A stretch of 64,000 nucleotides of DNA from Saxidomus purpurata. Its lineage: Eukaryota > Mollusca > Bivalvia > Venerida > Veneridae. Below are positions 46,847 to 57,980 of this stretch, in pieces (the first letter of the stretch is position 1; each line of letters starts with the position of its first letter). The stretch is taken from positions 38,319,252-38,383,251 of the forward strand of contig JAFMSR010000014.1 in NCBI GenBank assembly GCA_022818135.1. The letters run 5' to 3'. The notes under the pieces were generated by a model that had not been told where the DNA came from, did no database searches, and was given only the letters and a program-made list of their open reading frames with translations. The translations under genes and the position numbers were made by a program.

Positions 46847-48077
46847 TTACGAAAATATGGGTTTCATTTAATTTTGACATCGGTAACCTAGCAACAAAGT
46901 GACGTTAAAACGCCACCTAGCGGTGTAGTCTTTATAAATGTCATATTGTGCGTTTTTCGTTATAACGTGGCTCCAATATATGGTAAAGTGATAAACGCCC
47001 TGGTAAAAGTCTACCAAAAAATATCAACGTATTTAACAAACGTTGATCTATAAAATTAGCAAAAAATAATTATACGTCTTCGACTTACTTTTTTCAGTAT
47101 CGATACGTTTTTACGTCACTATATTCACTAAAACGATAGAAATACAATCTTGTTGTCGTCTGTTTATGTCAAAGTTTGTTATTCGATTTAAATGTAGTCA
47201 AATTGCCCTGGTAGAAGTCTTTCAAAAATGAATATCGTATAAAACAAACATCATGCAGTCTTTAAAAATAGCGAAAATAAATCATACATATTCCGAGCAC
47301 CTTTTCCAGTATCGACGCATTTTTCATATCATGTATTCATTACGATGAAAGAAATATAACGTTAATAACATCAGCGATTGGATTATTGTCAAAGTGAAAT
47401 GTTTTATATTACAACACATATTATATAGATATCGTCAACATATGTGATAGTCATAATGAAGCACATTCGTGGAATAAATGTTCCTTTTAAATCACCTTTT
47501 TCCCGCAACAATCTGTTCTATCATCGCTGTGTTTGATCCTTGTGTAATTGTTGTCAGTTTTGGGGATAAAATTTTGCTGTTAAATGAAGATATTTCAAAA
47601 GATCTTATGGAAGAAGTATGTAAAACAATCAACAACGCATCCATTTCAATTTCCATGTTTTGATTTCTTTCAAGCTAAATCTTTTTTTTTATTGTTAACA
47701 AAAAGTACAAAAGTATTATGAGTTTGATCATAAGTTCATACATGTCTAAGGACAAACACCTAACATAATAAACAAACATCCTGTGCGCCATAGTATGTGA
47801 ATTCTTGATATTATGATAATTAAAAGAACTAAACACTTTAAAATAGTATCAGAAATTTGAGACACTGTATCATTCTATTCGAATAAAGGTTTTAAATTTT
47901 AGATAATGACAAAATTCTCTGCGAGTTAGATATCCGGACGTGAAAGTTTTCTAACCTTTGTCTCACACACCTAAATACTAGTAGTCGGACGATGATTTCC
48001 AATAAAACGACACGTGCGTGAAACATATGAATATAAAATAATATCTTAGATAATGTCAATAATTCCTGTTGTATTAT
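46847..48077. other. Left subterminal region of TTAA transposon
   Basis: It holds the inner part of the left TIR (to about 46940) and two subterminal modules at 46998-47110 and 47205-47330. The rest is AT-rich. A 61-codon plus-strand frame (47478-47663) has no recognised domain. Confidence 0.6.
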
Positions 48078-49307
48078 TTATATACTAGTAGGCAGAGTAT
48101 GTTCATAGAACGTATGTAATGAATCACCGACTTTGCGAAAATTCTTAATTCTTTGTCTTAGCAGACTGCTTAAACCATCAATACCATGTCGGTCATGTGT
48201 CTGTTTAATATGCTGAGCATTTAAACCACTGCCAGCAAGATTTTTAGAACAACATTTCGAAATAACTTTTTTCTCAATCAACTGTGAGTATGATGATAGG
48301 TTCTGTTTTTCATTGCTAAGTCTCTGCAATTTAACTGCGACTTCTGTTGCGCTGAACACTTGCAGCTTTGTTTCTACATCTTGGATATTACTCAATAGTT
48401 CTACTAAAGTGGAAACATCGGAGACTGCGTCATGCGCGGTGTAGTTTTTCTTTAGTAACTGTTGTACTAAATATTCTTGTTTGTGATTTTGTAGCCCGGG
48501 ATAAGTTGCCCTAAACAACTTTAGACTGTCTGCAAAACCGCCTACATCAGGAAACGGCATATCAGTCTGGCTTTGGTATGAATATACAAGCACCTTTGAA
48601 TCGAAATGAACATTGTGTGCTACGAGAACTGGATTGTTGTATTTCTCAAGCCACAGCTGGAAGCTTTCCAGTGCTCTATTAAGCCTCTTCGCAGTAACCG
48701 GCAAGTGATGATGGAAAAGCACATTACAGTGTAACTCTATTCCAGTCAGTTTTGATACGGCTGCCGGTATATATCCACTTTTCGGCAGGATATAACTCGA
48801 AAATTCATCACCTGATGTCAGATGCTTGGCTGCAATCTGAATAATGTTGGTGTCGTGTGCTGAAATGTTAAAAGAAATGCATTAGTTTGTATCGAGCTTC
48901 AAAATAAGGTGGGACATATATTACTTTACCGAGCGAAAGGGACACTCGTGAAAAACAAGAACGGTCAGGTTTATACATGTCCAGTTAACGTTAGTATAAG
49001 TAAATTGATATTGTTTTATAGATGCGTGGGAGCATTCTTTATTTTCTTACGGTTAAAATTGTTTACATATTCTTAAACAAGATTCTTTTAATAAAACTAT
49101 TTCACTTTTACCTAGGACGGTTGTTTCGAGATCAAACACAATAATGCTATCTTTAACAATATCACATTGACCAGAAGGGCGTTGTTCAAGTAAAAGGGGT
49201 TAAGGGATAATTTCGAGGTCCGTAACAGTTTCATTTGCCTCTATACCGGTTTGGTAAGTTATACCCTCATGTACTTCATTCACTGCTTCGTTAGATAACC
49301 TTTCTTC
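48078..49307 (-). other. DEDDh exonuclease domain of the transposon protein
   Basis: Motif I (FDLET) is at the end of exon 6. Motif II (HNVHFD) and motif III (HDAVSD) are in exon 7, about 105 and 170 residues later, the spacing of TREX/DnaQ-type nucleases. The first and second halves join at CTAG|GTAAAAG and TTTCAG|CACACG, which restores codon phase. The premature TAA lies about 24 codons upstream of motif I, in the linker. The closest host parallel I know is the exonuclease-like C-terminus of PML isoform I; that relationship is a suggestion. Confidence 0.8.
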
Positions 49308-52055
49308 CTGTTGAAAAATATATATATTACGAAATTGTCACAATAAAATAATTTTGTTACACACTGTATCCAGTCGGCTCAACATGAACGATAATATTTG
49401 CATTTAGACTTTTCTCACTGCTTAAAGTACCTTGTTTAGTACTAGAGCTATATCTTCCGCCAGAATCTGCGAACTTGTCGCTTAGAAAGACATGGTCGGT
49501 TGCAGGGTTCGAATTCATGATCGTCAATCAATGAGAGCAAATCACCGACTACAGCTGCTCGACAATGAAAGCCGATCTTTTGTTAGATTGATACCTTTCG
49601 ATTAAATTAAACAATCAGGTTAATTGGGATATTGTTGGCCATGAATAGAAAAAACATAGAGTGTTACTATACCTTGTGTTTTAGTCTCCGCCTTTTACCA
49701 TCAATCGAAGCATGTCGTTTTGCATTTCTGTCTCTCTGAAAGTCAAGGGCAAGTGCTCGTTTTTCGGTAAATTTACAGGTGACAGTCCACATTTTTCATT
49801 AACCTAAAATGTGTAAACAATTTAAAAATCGCTATGCAAGGACACATGTTGCTTTTAATACGTTATTTATATTCAACATATTGAAAGGATAACACACAAA
49901 AAAGACTTGTAGAAACAAACTGCAATTTGTTCTTCGGGTAATTTAACAGAATGTCTTCATTTTTATAAAACATTTTATAACCGGAAAATTCGATATATCA
50001 ATGATGCAGTAGCTGTTGTTTGAACTTGCACCAGTATAGATATAAGCCTTATGTATGTACAGTAAGACCTGTGTTGAAAACCACCGGCGAATGAAGCGCC
50101 TCGAGTGAATATAGATTGAAAACAATGTAAAGTACTTTTCATCTATAGCAGAACCAAAACGTAATTAATTAATTAATAATTCTGTGAATAAATACGTTAC
50201 GGTTGTTTTAGTAGTGAATGAAAAATATATTTACCTTCAAAACATATTTGTGTCCATTATTTTTTTGTGATACTGCAGCGGAGACTCTAAAGTCCAAGCT
50301 TCCAGAGCTTGAATAGTGCTGAGACTTTGGTGCCTTTTTGGCAATCAGCTGATTTAGATTTTCATTTGAATTCGAAGTTGCAACTTTTGAAAGTTTTTCG
50401 GCCATAACATCTGTTGTATACGTAGAAAATAAACAATTTAAGTCCTCTCGCAAATTATCATCTTGCAGATCTTTTCCATTTGGGAGACTTAAATGCGCAT
50501 AAGCATCTTTTTTCACATGCCAACGACACCACTGTGGATTACACAGTTCGTGTTCCCCATATGCGTGCGGGACAATCGCAGAAATATTCTTCTAACACCT
50601 TCTTCGTTGTTACTGTTCTGCGTCACAGCATATGAAAAGCTTTTTTTAAGATAATTTATCACAAACACAGACAAGTTTTTGTGTTTTGTTTTCAACCGAT
50701 ATAGTTGGTTGGTCATATTTTTGACAACATGATTTTTGTCACTGCACTTCATCAGGTCGGGCAAAAGGGACCGTTTTACTTTAGTATACGTTGCAGTATC
50801 ATCATCCATTGTAATTTTTTTAACAGCAAATCCACTGTCCATCAATTTCTTAAGACAGGTGACTGTTGAGTGAGGTTCCATACCTTTTGCTGATCCACTC
50901 CAGTTTCGCCGACAAGAGTGCATTCTTGAACGCCTACCCTTGCTTTTAGCAGATTTACATATACGGCATGACTTTTTGGCGACCGCAAAACTGACGCATT
51001 TCTTCGTTGAGCGACCTACCATTGTAACGTGACCTGAAAAGTAAAAAGGAAGTTTTTTATCATTTCTACAAATTTTCATAACTTTCCTAATACAGCACGC
51101 AAATCTATATAATGTTGTACTAGATCACAGAAACAATTTTCTGCAACGGACATGCCGTTAGGATTTATAAATATACAATATACTATAAAGTCTAACAGCT
51201 ATGAGTTCCTGTAAAATGATGGAGAATAGAAAGAGAGTAAGTTGTCTGCTCATTACACATAATACGGGACATTATACATGATCAATGCATACCGGACAAG
51301 CTGTTGTGGCTCAGTCCTGTACCCCTCCATTGCCAGCCACCATCGCTCGAAACAGACGGTACTTGCACTGGTCTAAAATTAATAAGTTCAATACAATGTA
51401 CTATAAACAACGCATATGTATGAAGTCAGTATAACAAATGTTATATTGTCTAACTGCATGTAAATTACTGACAAAAATCAGTTCAAGATGTGACTTATAA
51501 CCGTTAGCGGGGTTGTTTTCTTTCTGTAAATATGTCTGATAATCTTGATATAATATACAACAAGTTATAATTAAAGCTTTACTTAGTTAATACTTACTTG
51601 TAGGTATTGTGTATGAAAGAGCGATACAAAATCTTATTAAATGAATTGCATGCATTTATTCCTGGGACGAGACAGATCCGGTAAATTTTTTTTTTCTACA
51701 CTCTAAACAGTATGTCATGCAAAATAATGAAATTACGTTTGTCTGTTGGGCGTTTCCTCACAAAACGACAACTCTTCTTGGATAGCTTCATCACATGAAT
51801 TTTCTGCAACCTCCTCAAACACACGTCCGATTTCACGTTCTCTTCGTTTTAATGTGGAATGGTGAACAGTTGGCAAATTCAACTCCGACAAGATATTGTT
51901 CACTTGCATTTCACCAACTCCGGCATTCAGCATAGCTAAAATAAAAGCAGTTTCAGTAATCGCGATCTTTTAAAAAAAATCAATTTTGATGTTTTCACTG
52001 AATACTTATGGACACAACGCACTCCTCCTTAGACAGACAGAAATTATTTTCTTAA

Positions 52056-52135
52056 AGAGTAGCGGTGGTTTAGATGTTAAAGTTTCTGCCGCTCATCCTG
52101 GAGGTTACGGACTCAAGCCCAACTGTTCGAATAAT
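52056..52135 (+). repeat. tRNA-derived SINE in transposase intron 1
   Basis: Reads GTAGCGGTGGTTTAGATGTT (A-box-like), then CTCATCCTGGAGGTTACGG and ACTCAAGCCC (B-box-like), a tRNA-Ser/Leu-like layout common at SINE 5' ends. It lies between exons 1 and 2. Confidence 0.55.
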
Positions 52136-53604
52136 TTAGTACGAATAGATGAAGATATATCAAGAAGCAAAGGAAAAGATACCAGGTTGTCACAATATCC
52201 GGTTTTGTCATGCGAGAATTTGTAGCTTTTCTCCATACATTTTATAATAGACGCATGCAACTGTACATGTGTAATTCATTGACGTATACTGTGTCTGTAA
52301 ATAGAGTCATTGCAGAAGTGAATTCATTGCGAGGCTCAATCTTACTGCAGAGGTAGTATACAAACAGAACTGACTGTAAAGAGACAAGTTGATAGTAAAT
52401 ACTAAAGATTGTAGTCAGTTGACACACTGTTCATTTATCAACATATTATTAGTACATATGATTTGTTTATAGATCTAGATCTAGTATGAATTATTTCAAA
52501 ATGTACCTGCAGCAAGTTTCGTATTCACATCAAAACATCTAACTGGATTGTTCAGTCCTCCATTTGCAGCATGTCGTTCACCAGTCGGAACTGTACACGT
52601 GATGCCGCAGTTCTGGCAAATGATTCCTAAGATAGAACCCAGTCCCTGTCTAGTTTCACTGACGACATCTAGTACATTTAACTGATTACTACATTTTTTA
52701 CATTCGCTTAAGTTTTCAAGTAACACTGGAAACTCGACAATTCTCCTTCCATTCAACAATTCACTTGTATTTTCAGTTATGTTAATATCTGTCTTGTCCC
52801 AAACGTGCAAGTTTGATAACCGTGATGCACTTTTTTGTGATTTGAACCGGCCTTTTACACGCACCCGCATTTTGGAATTCGCTTGTTTTGAATAAAAATA
52901 CGTCATTTACGTCATTTCCGTCAATGTGTACGTCAGATTCGCGTATTTTTGCTGTTAGCAAGGGCTTCGTGTATTTTTTATTTATATTTTAAGGTATCAT
53001 TGTATACATGTTTAATAAGTAAAGTTTCTTATCTCATTGAATAACAATTTCGGTAGTAGATTTAATCTTTTTAACAATTTCAATTTATAGACGCATTTTT
53101 TGTCTTTGTCAAAGAGATAACAAAAGACACAGGCATCTTCGGATTATATAAAACAATAATCTTATGAAGACTCAACGGTGCAAGTTTGAAGCTCAAAAGT
53201 ATATGGGGACGTATTGTTTCCTTGCAAAATTATCGACGTTATAGCTGTCATATATAGGTAGACGAAAATGCGTCAATACTGAGAAAAGTAAGTCGAAGAG
53301 GTTTGGATTTTTTTCAATATTTCTACAAATTGATGTTAATGGTATACAATATTAATTTTTGGAAGACTTCTACCAGGGCGTTTGGACATTATTTACATAA
53401 AATGGAAAAAATAAGTAAATACAGTTTGTCCCTTCTGACGTTTGGACGTTGATTTTCTACAAATATAGTGTGTGGGCAAAGTTATATTAAATTGTTTTGT
53501 ACGCATGCTATACTAGCATATCTTAACCCCTCAATATAACATTTTAAATTTTTGTGCTACGATAATTTATAGCAAAGATACCAAGAAAAATGTTAAACCT
53601 GTAG

Positions 53605-53781
53605 TGATATTACCGTGTGCCGATAGGCGGCGTTTTAACGTCACTTTGTTGCTAGGTTACCGACGTCAAAATTAAATGAAACCCATATTTTCGTAAAGGC
53701 AATTACTTCAGTTATAATTGCTATAAGTTTGAGATCATTCTGATAAAGTTCGATTTTGACAGAGGAACAGCGCGAACTACC
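53605..53781 (-). repeat. Right TIR of the TTAA transposon
   Basis: Complement of the rejoined left TIR, uninterrupted, ending ACAGCGCGAACTACC then TTAA. The CCTTTACGAAA here shows the original sequence at the point where the left copy was hit. Confidence 0.9.
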
Positions 53782-53785
53782 TTAA

Positions 53786-54962
53786 GTTTACCAACACAAC
53801 AGAGCAGCGGTTGGGGCTCTTCTAAACGGCCTAGGCCTACTCCTCTGAAATCCAAATTATCCCCGTTGTGGATATGGCTGACACATACCCTGTGACCGCG
53901 GGTAGCCGGCCGGGCTTGCGCTTCTAGGCGGAACATGCTTAGCAGTGAGCTATGGTTAAAGCCCAACTCGCACAACCCACAGTGTACTGGTCACGGAGTG
54001 AGGTCCCTTTGGACCCAGTTGTTTTATTAAAGCACAAAGTTCATTTGTAAAGTTCTGTTCCATTTATTTTCTTGTTCTGTATTTTCTATGTCAGCATACA
54101 ACACATCAGCATAGGCTAGCACCAGAATATATTAAAGTTATTTCAATTTTCCATATTTCTTAGATGTTAACTATTCTGAAACTAAGAGGTCTAAACTGAG
54201 AATTGTACCCCCTGCGAGGAAATCTACCTCTGCCACGAAAGCCTCCACCATACAAGCCATACATAGGGCTACGCTGAGTAAAAGAATTTCCTAAGGAGGA
54301 GAATCTGTCACAATTCTTTACCTCCTTTGAAATATCATCCCCAAACAATTTATTTGTTATGGGCATAGAACCTTGACATAAACTAGCATATTTCTTTTTG
54401 AGCAAAGGCCTAATTGAGTATCTTCTCCTAAGAGAAAGGTTGTACTGAACCTGACCTAAAATTGTAAAAATGTCAGACATAACATCCTTGGCTTCTGGAG
54501 CAATATTACCCTTAAGTAGCTCTGTCAATTTGATAACTGTACCAAAACCAGCAGCAACTAAATTTGGGATACCCACAAACATTTTATCATTCATGTGTGA
54601 TTTCTTGTCCAACACCTTCCAAACCTCTTGATTAATCAAAGGCAGTGATGCCATTTCACAATTCTCTGGAACTTTATAGGTACCAGGTAATGTATCAGTC
54701 TCACACAGAGCCGTACAAGCCTGTCCGAAGACTGCTCCGAAGAGTTCTGGCCCTGCTTTGGTTTGTTTACAACCTGCACAGTAGATTTTACTACCGCAGA
54801 GGATTTACCTTTCGTACTTTTACCTTTATCTTTAATTTTGAAGGTGGTAAACGACGAGTATATTTCGGAGTTTTAATCTTTTTCGAAGTAATTTCAGACT
54901 CCGAAAACCCAGAATACCTCTTCTGAAGAAGGTAACGATAAGACATCGTCTTTGTCAGCCAT
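53786..54962 (-). pseudogene. DIRS gag, third copy
   Basis: A start MADKDDVLSLPSSEEVF near 54960 is followed by stops and a Lys-rich linker. The main open part (54160-54654) reads VGIPNLVAAGFGTVIKLTEL, SDIFTILGQVQYNLSLRRR, LFGDDISKEVK and a Gly/Arg-rich tail FRGRGRFPRRGYNSQFRP, the usual C-terminus of DIRS gag. Downstream it decays and reaches CCVGKL at the TTAA site. Its pol start is at 44086-44234. Confidence 0.75.
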
Positions 54963-56050
54963 TTCAAGAAGCTTACCTGTAAATACTTTAGTAAAAACTA
55001 CTGAAAGAAATAATGAATGAATCTGTAACACGTGCGGTCTCTTAAGACGCCAAAAGAGATATGAGAGTCTCCGATTGTGTATCCGGTTAATATATACATG
55101 TGCAGTGGGTTAATCCACTATATCACGGGTAATTTTTATTCGTTTAAAGTGCGGCTCGATATATGTACGTCCAGGAAGGAATGCTGTGTATACATGTACA
55201 TGTGAAAGCTGAAGGCTTTATGAAAATAATGGTATGGACGACTGAATCTATATTTTTAGAAGGTGACTAAATATGGCATAATCAGCTTCCTTAGGGTTTT
55301 GTACCAAATTAATTGGATTGTGCCCTTCAACAAACAATGGCACTTTCTCATGATAGTGCGATAAAATCAAGTAAAATCTTCCTAACACTCTTTTTATGTA
55401 CAATCAGTTTGATGTAAAAATATAGTTTCACACTTTATTTTTAAAATAATTTAAACAGATTAAACAAACAATATCGTTATTGTACATAAACAAATAGTTC
55501 CTTTGTTCACACTTGTGTATTACTCAGCTTTGAAAGTCTGATCTAAATATAGATATCATGGGGTGAAAGTTTTCTGTCTTTAATAATTTTCGGAAAACCA
55601 GCTGGAAGGTCATGTACTAAAAATAGAAATGGAATTTACCAAGTCTTGTCTATATTTAGACATTGATCTGTTTTGAAAACGATGCCATATTGAATAAAAT
55701 GTAAAAAGTTTTTTTTCAGGGTCAGGATACAAAACCAATGAATAGTTTAAGAATTGATTTGTTACATTACTTCAAAGCCATCCTCAATGTATATCATATT
55801 GAATGACAAGTAGTCACTCAGTTTTTTACAGTATGTAAGTTAATTGATGTAATTTAAATGACTAACCTGTTTTGAAACTGCTGTATGCAAATAATTTTAC
55901 CTGAATATTTAATTAATTTAACTTCATTTTTACCGAGAAATGTGGGCTATAAAACTGCTTAAAGAGTGCTGTATCCTACCTCAGTTTCCTCAAGCCGACA
56001 ACTCTTGACTTAATCGGCTTCCATCAGTATTTCAAGACTTTGATTTATTT
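54963..56050. other. Unassigned AT-rich DNA
   Basis: This may include the 5' part of the DIRS element, but no terminal repeat was recognised. At about 55075-55130 the minus strand has a tRNA-5'-half-like GTGATATAGTGGATTAACCC, too short to call. Confidence 0.45.
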
Positions 56051-56060
56051 ATCTAACAAC

Positions 56061-56751
56061 ACGGACCTTATAATATACACATGGATTGGCAACTTCTGAA
56101 AATTGATAATGCGATATTGGGATAGATGTTACCCATCATGCTTTGCGCGTGCTCTGTGTTTTTCGGAAATTTTCTGATTTGCGATATTTGGCAGGTGCCG
56201 CCAGCCTTGACAAAGTTTTCAACAAACAAAATCGATAAAATGTAAGCATTATGAAAAAAGATATAGCTTGGAATAGGACAAAAGTTGCATAAAGACAGAA
56301 AAATACAAACTATTGAGACATTCATATTGAAGTAGACATGATTAAATTTGATTTATTGTTTACGTTTTCCCCGATACGTTCCAAGATGGAGGACGATCGG
56401 AAACTTCCTTCTACATCGCGCTGCCAAATTTTCAACAAACAAAATAGATAAAAGTTATGCATTATCAAAAAAAAAATATAGGTTGGAATGAGACTAAAGT
56501 TACACAAAGAAAGAAAAATACAAACTATTGAGTCATAAATATTGAAGACATGATAAAATTTGATTTATTTTTACCCTGATTTGTGCCAAGATGGAGGACA
56601 GGCGGTTGCTGGTTGTTCCCGATTTGGGATAACCATGGATATTGTCCATCGGTGATAAAATCTCGCATTAAATCTCGTAGTCTGCGAGAAAAAGGTTGAA
56701 CTTGTATAGGAAAATACAAGAGTTGCCAATCCATGTGTATTTAGGTCCGTG
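56061..56751. mobile_element. 0.69 kb inverted-repeat element with internal tandem copy
   Basis: Ends ACGGACC.TA..ATACACATGG and ATTGGCAACT match inverted for about 32 bp. CTAACAAC lies on the outer side of both ends, so a 7-8 bp duplication is likely, though the exact boundary shifts by one base. Inside, a block of about 240 bp (with CAACAAACAAAAT.GATAAAA and GAAAAATACAAACTATTGAG) is repeated in tandem. Confidence 0.7.
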
Positions 56752-57358
56752 CTAACAACAAGAAAGATGTGACCTATCAATTCTGTAATATAGGCCTATC
56801 CTTTGAAGGTTGAAGATTAACCGCAGATTGACTCTTGTCCATGTTAATATGCTTCAGCCACTGAAAAAGGACCCCATTGGTTTCATCCTCTTGATTTGAG
56901 ACGAAGATGCCATGAATTGACCGTAGTTTGCTAAAGGCCAAAATTCAAACAGTCACAGCACTCAATTACCATTTTACTATATTAGTGTAGACATTATTAC
57001 CTGCTCCTATATCTTCCTTGCACATAATACAGTTTTTGTTTCTTTCCAGGTGTGTGTACTTACTAGTATATTTCTGTTGAGTTGCATTTTAATCACGTCA
57101 TGGAAGAAGGTATGCCTTTACTTGGAAAATTTGAACTCACACGGGTCATAAGAATATTATTTACAAAGGGATGATACTGACTTTACAAATCACGTTTTTA
57201 GGAATTACAAGTAACTGTTATTTTGTAGATGCTTTTAGTAATTACATGTTAATTACTTTCAAGTTTGTACGCCTACATTTTTCCTGAAGAATGTGACATG
57301 ATTTTTTCACCTATAAAGAAATGAAATTCTGGATTATGTACTATTGTTGTTTGTGCAG
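56752..57358. other. Upstream region of the putative host gene
   Basis: No repeat is recognised. An ATGGAAGAAG followed by GTATGC at about 57100-57110 looks like a start codon and splice donor, but its phase does not agree with the next exon, so I do not call it. Confidence 0.35.
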
Positions 57359-57861
57359 CTAAATTGGTCCTCTATCACATCTGAAGAGAAGCCAACAGCC
57401 CAGGATGAACTGGTGAAAGTATCAAAACATGTAGAACAATACGCTAGTGCCCATCCAGAACATTCAGAAAAGGTTGGTATAAATTATCAGCCAGAGTCCT
57501 AGCATTTTCTCAGCTTTTTCTTCTTTCTGATAGCAATTTACACGAGTGTTTGCTGTTTACCCAGTACTAGTATTAATAGCAACTGCTGTAACTACAGCAA
57601 TACAATCGGATGTCTATTTTTAATCATATGTGATAGTAGCACTACATTGGAATGCTTGTTCTTTTCCTTGCACCATTGATTGAATATTATTAAAATATGT
57701 TATTTGTCATGTATCTGTTACAACTACAGGTTAGAAAAATTGCTTACTCGTTTGAGAGTGTGCACCTGAACATGTCTAACCAGATGACGAAGCATAAAGT
57801 GGATGTGTCCACAATCCTCCGCAATTTGACTGGAATGAAGAACCACCATCCTGATGAACAG
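57359..57861 (+). CDS. Two phase-0 exons of an unknown gene
   Basis: Exon a (57359-57472, 38 codons) lies between TTGTTTGTGCAG and GTTGGT and reads LNWSSITSEEKPTAQDELVK, then EQYASAHPEHSEK. Exon b (57730-57861, 44 codons) lies between ACAACTACAG and GTAAAG and reads VRKIAYSFESVHLNMSNQ, then MTKHKVDVSTILRNL. Both are open, are multiples of three and use GT-AG introns; codon use is unlike the flanking repeats. The W-S-x-T start and helical spacing are faintly KIX-like (CBP/MED15 type), but I do not claim the domain. Other exons, start and stop are not identified. Confidence 0.5.
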
Positions 57862-57980
57862 GTAAAGTGATTGTTCTAATTCAGACTTCAAAACCTTGAT
57901 CCTGTTGAACCAGTGATTGTTCTAATTCAGACTTCAAAACCTCGATCCTGTTGAACCCCACGCACAGGTAAAGTGATTGT
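57862..57980 (+). repeat. Tandem duplication at exon b splice donor
   Basis: GTGATTGTTCTAATTCAGAC and TTCAAAACC.TGATCCTGTTG are repeated with a spacing of about 50 bp, and CAGGTAAAGTGATTGT recurs at about 57965. A second copy of the splice-donor sequence thus lies about 105 bp downstream of the first. Confidence 0.65.

Larger units (their letters stand above)
48078..52906 (-). pseudogene. Seven-exon DDE transposase fused to DEDDh exonuclease
   Basis: Exons (GT-AG, phase-consistent): 52507-52906, 51737-51935, 51293-51372, 50235-51033, 49674-49803, 49112-49307, 48078-48859. Exon 1 has a CKKC...CQNC zinc ribbon. Exon 3 has SSDGGWQWRGTGLSHNSLSG (first Asp). Exon 4 has CRRNWSGSAKGMEP, TMDDDTATYTKVK (second Asp), SDKNHVVKNMTNQLYRL, CNPQWC and NSNENLNQ (likely Glu). 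Exon 6 ends in VFDLETTVL and exon 7 continues LVAHNVHFDSKVL and YTAHDAVSDV, giving D, E, D, H, D of a DEDDh 3'-5' exonuclease, then a helical tail. Lesions: a one-base loss in exon 4 before PHAYGEHELCNPQW, a one-base gain in exon 5, and a TAA in exon 6. The start could instead be the second Met, near 52870. Proteins of this design occur as uncharacterised metazoan ORFs as I recall; the function is inferred. Confidence 0.85.
44235..53781 (-). mobile_element. 9.5 kb TTAA transposon carrying DDE-exonuclease gene
   Basis: TTAA lies at both ends (44231-44234, 53782-53785). The inverted repeats start GGTAGTTCGCGCTGTTCCTC and run at least 175 bp. The left copy is interrupted by the 44323-46846 element; rejoined, it matches the right copy through GTAACCTAGCAACAAAGTGA. 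The empty site can be read: joining the flanks restores the DIRS frame. Subterminal modules (GCCCTGGTAGAAGTCT and CTTCGACTTACTTTT) occur at 46998, 47205 and inverted near 53290-53385. The single gene is on the minus strand. TTAA targets are known for piggyBac and Kolobok; the protein is not piggyBac-like. Confidence 0.9.

Noticed and set aside
44235..53781. piggyBac identity for the TTAA transposon
   Set aside because: The TTAA target fits, but the protein has SSDGGW/DDDTATY blocks and a zinc ribbon unlike piggyBac, and long TIRs with subterminal repeats; Kolobok or a related DDE group fits better.
57100..57110. ATGGAAGAAG|GTATGC as first exon of the host gene
   Set aside because: Joining it to the exon at 57359 gives the wrong phase and an early stop.
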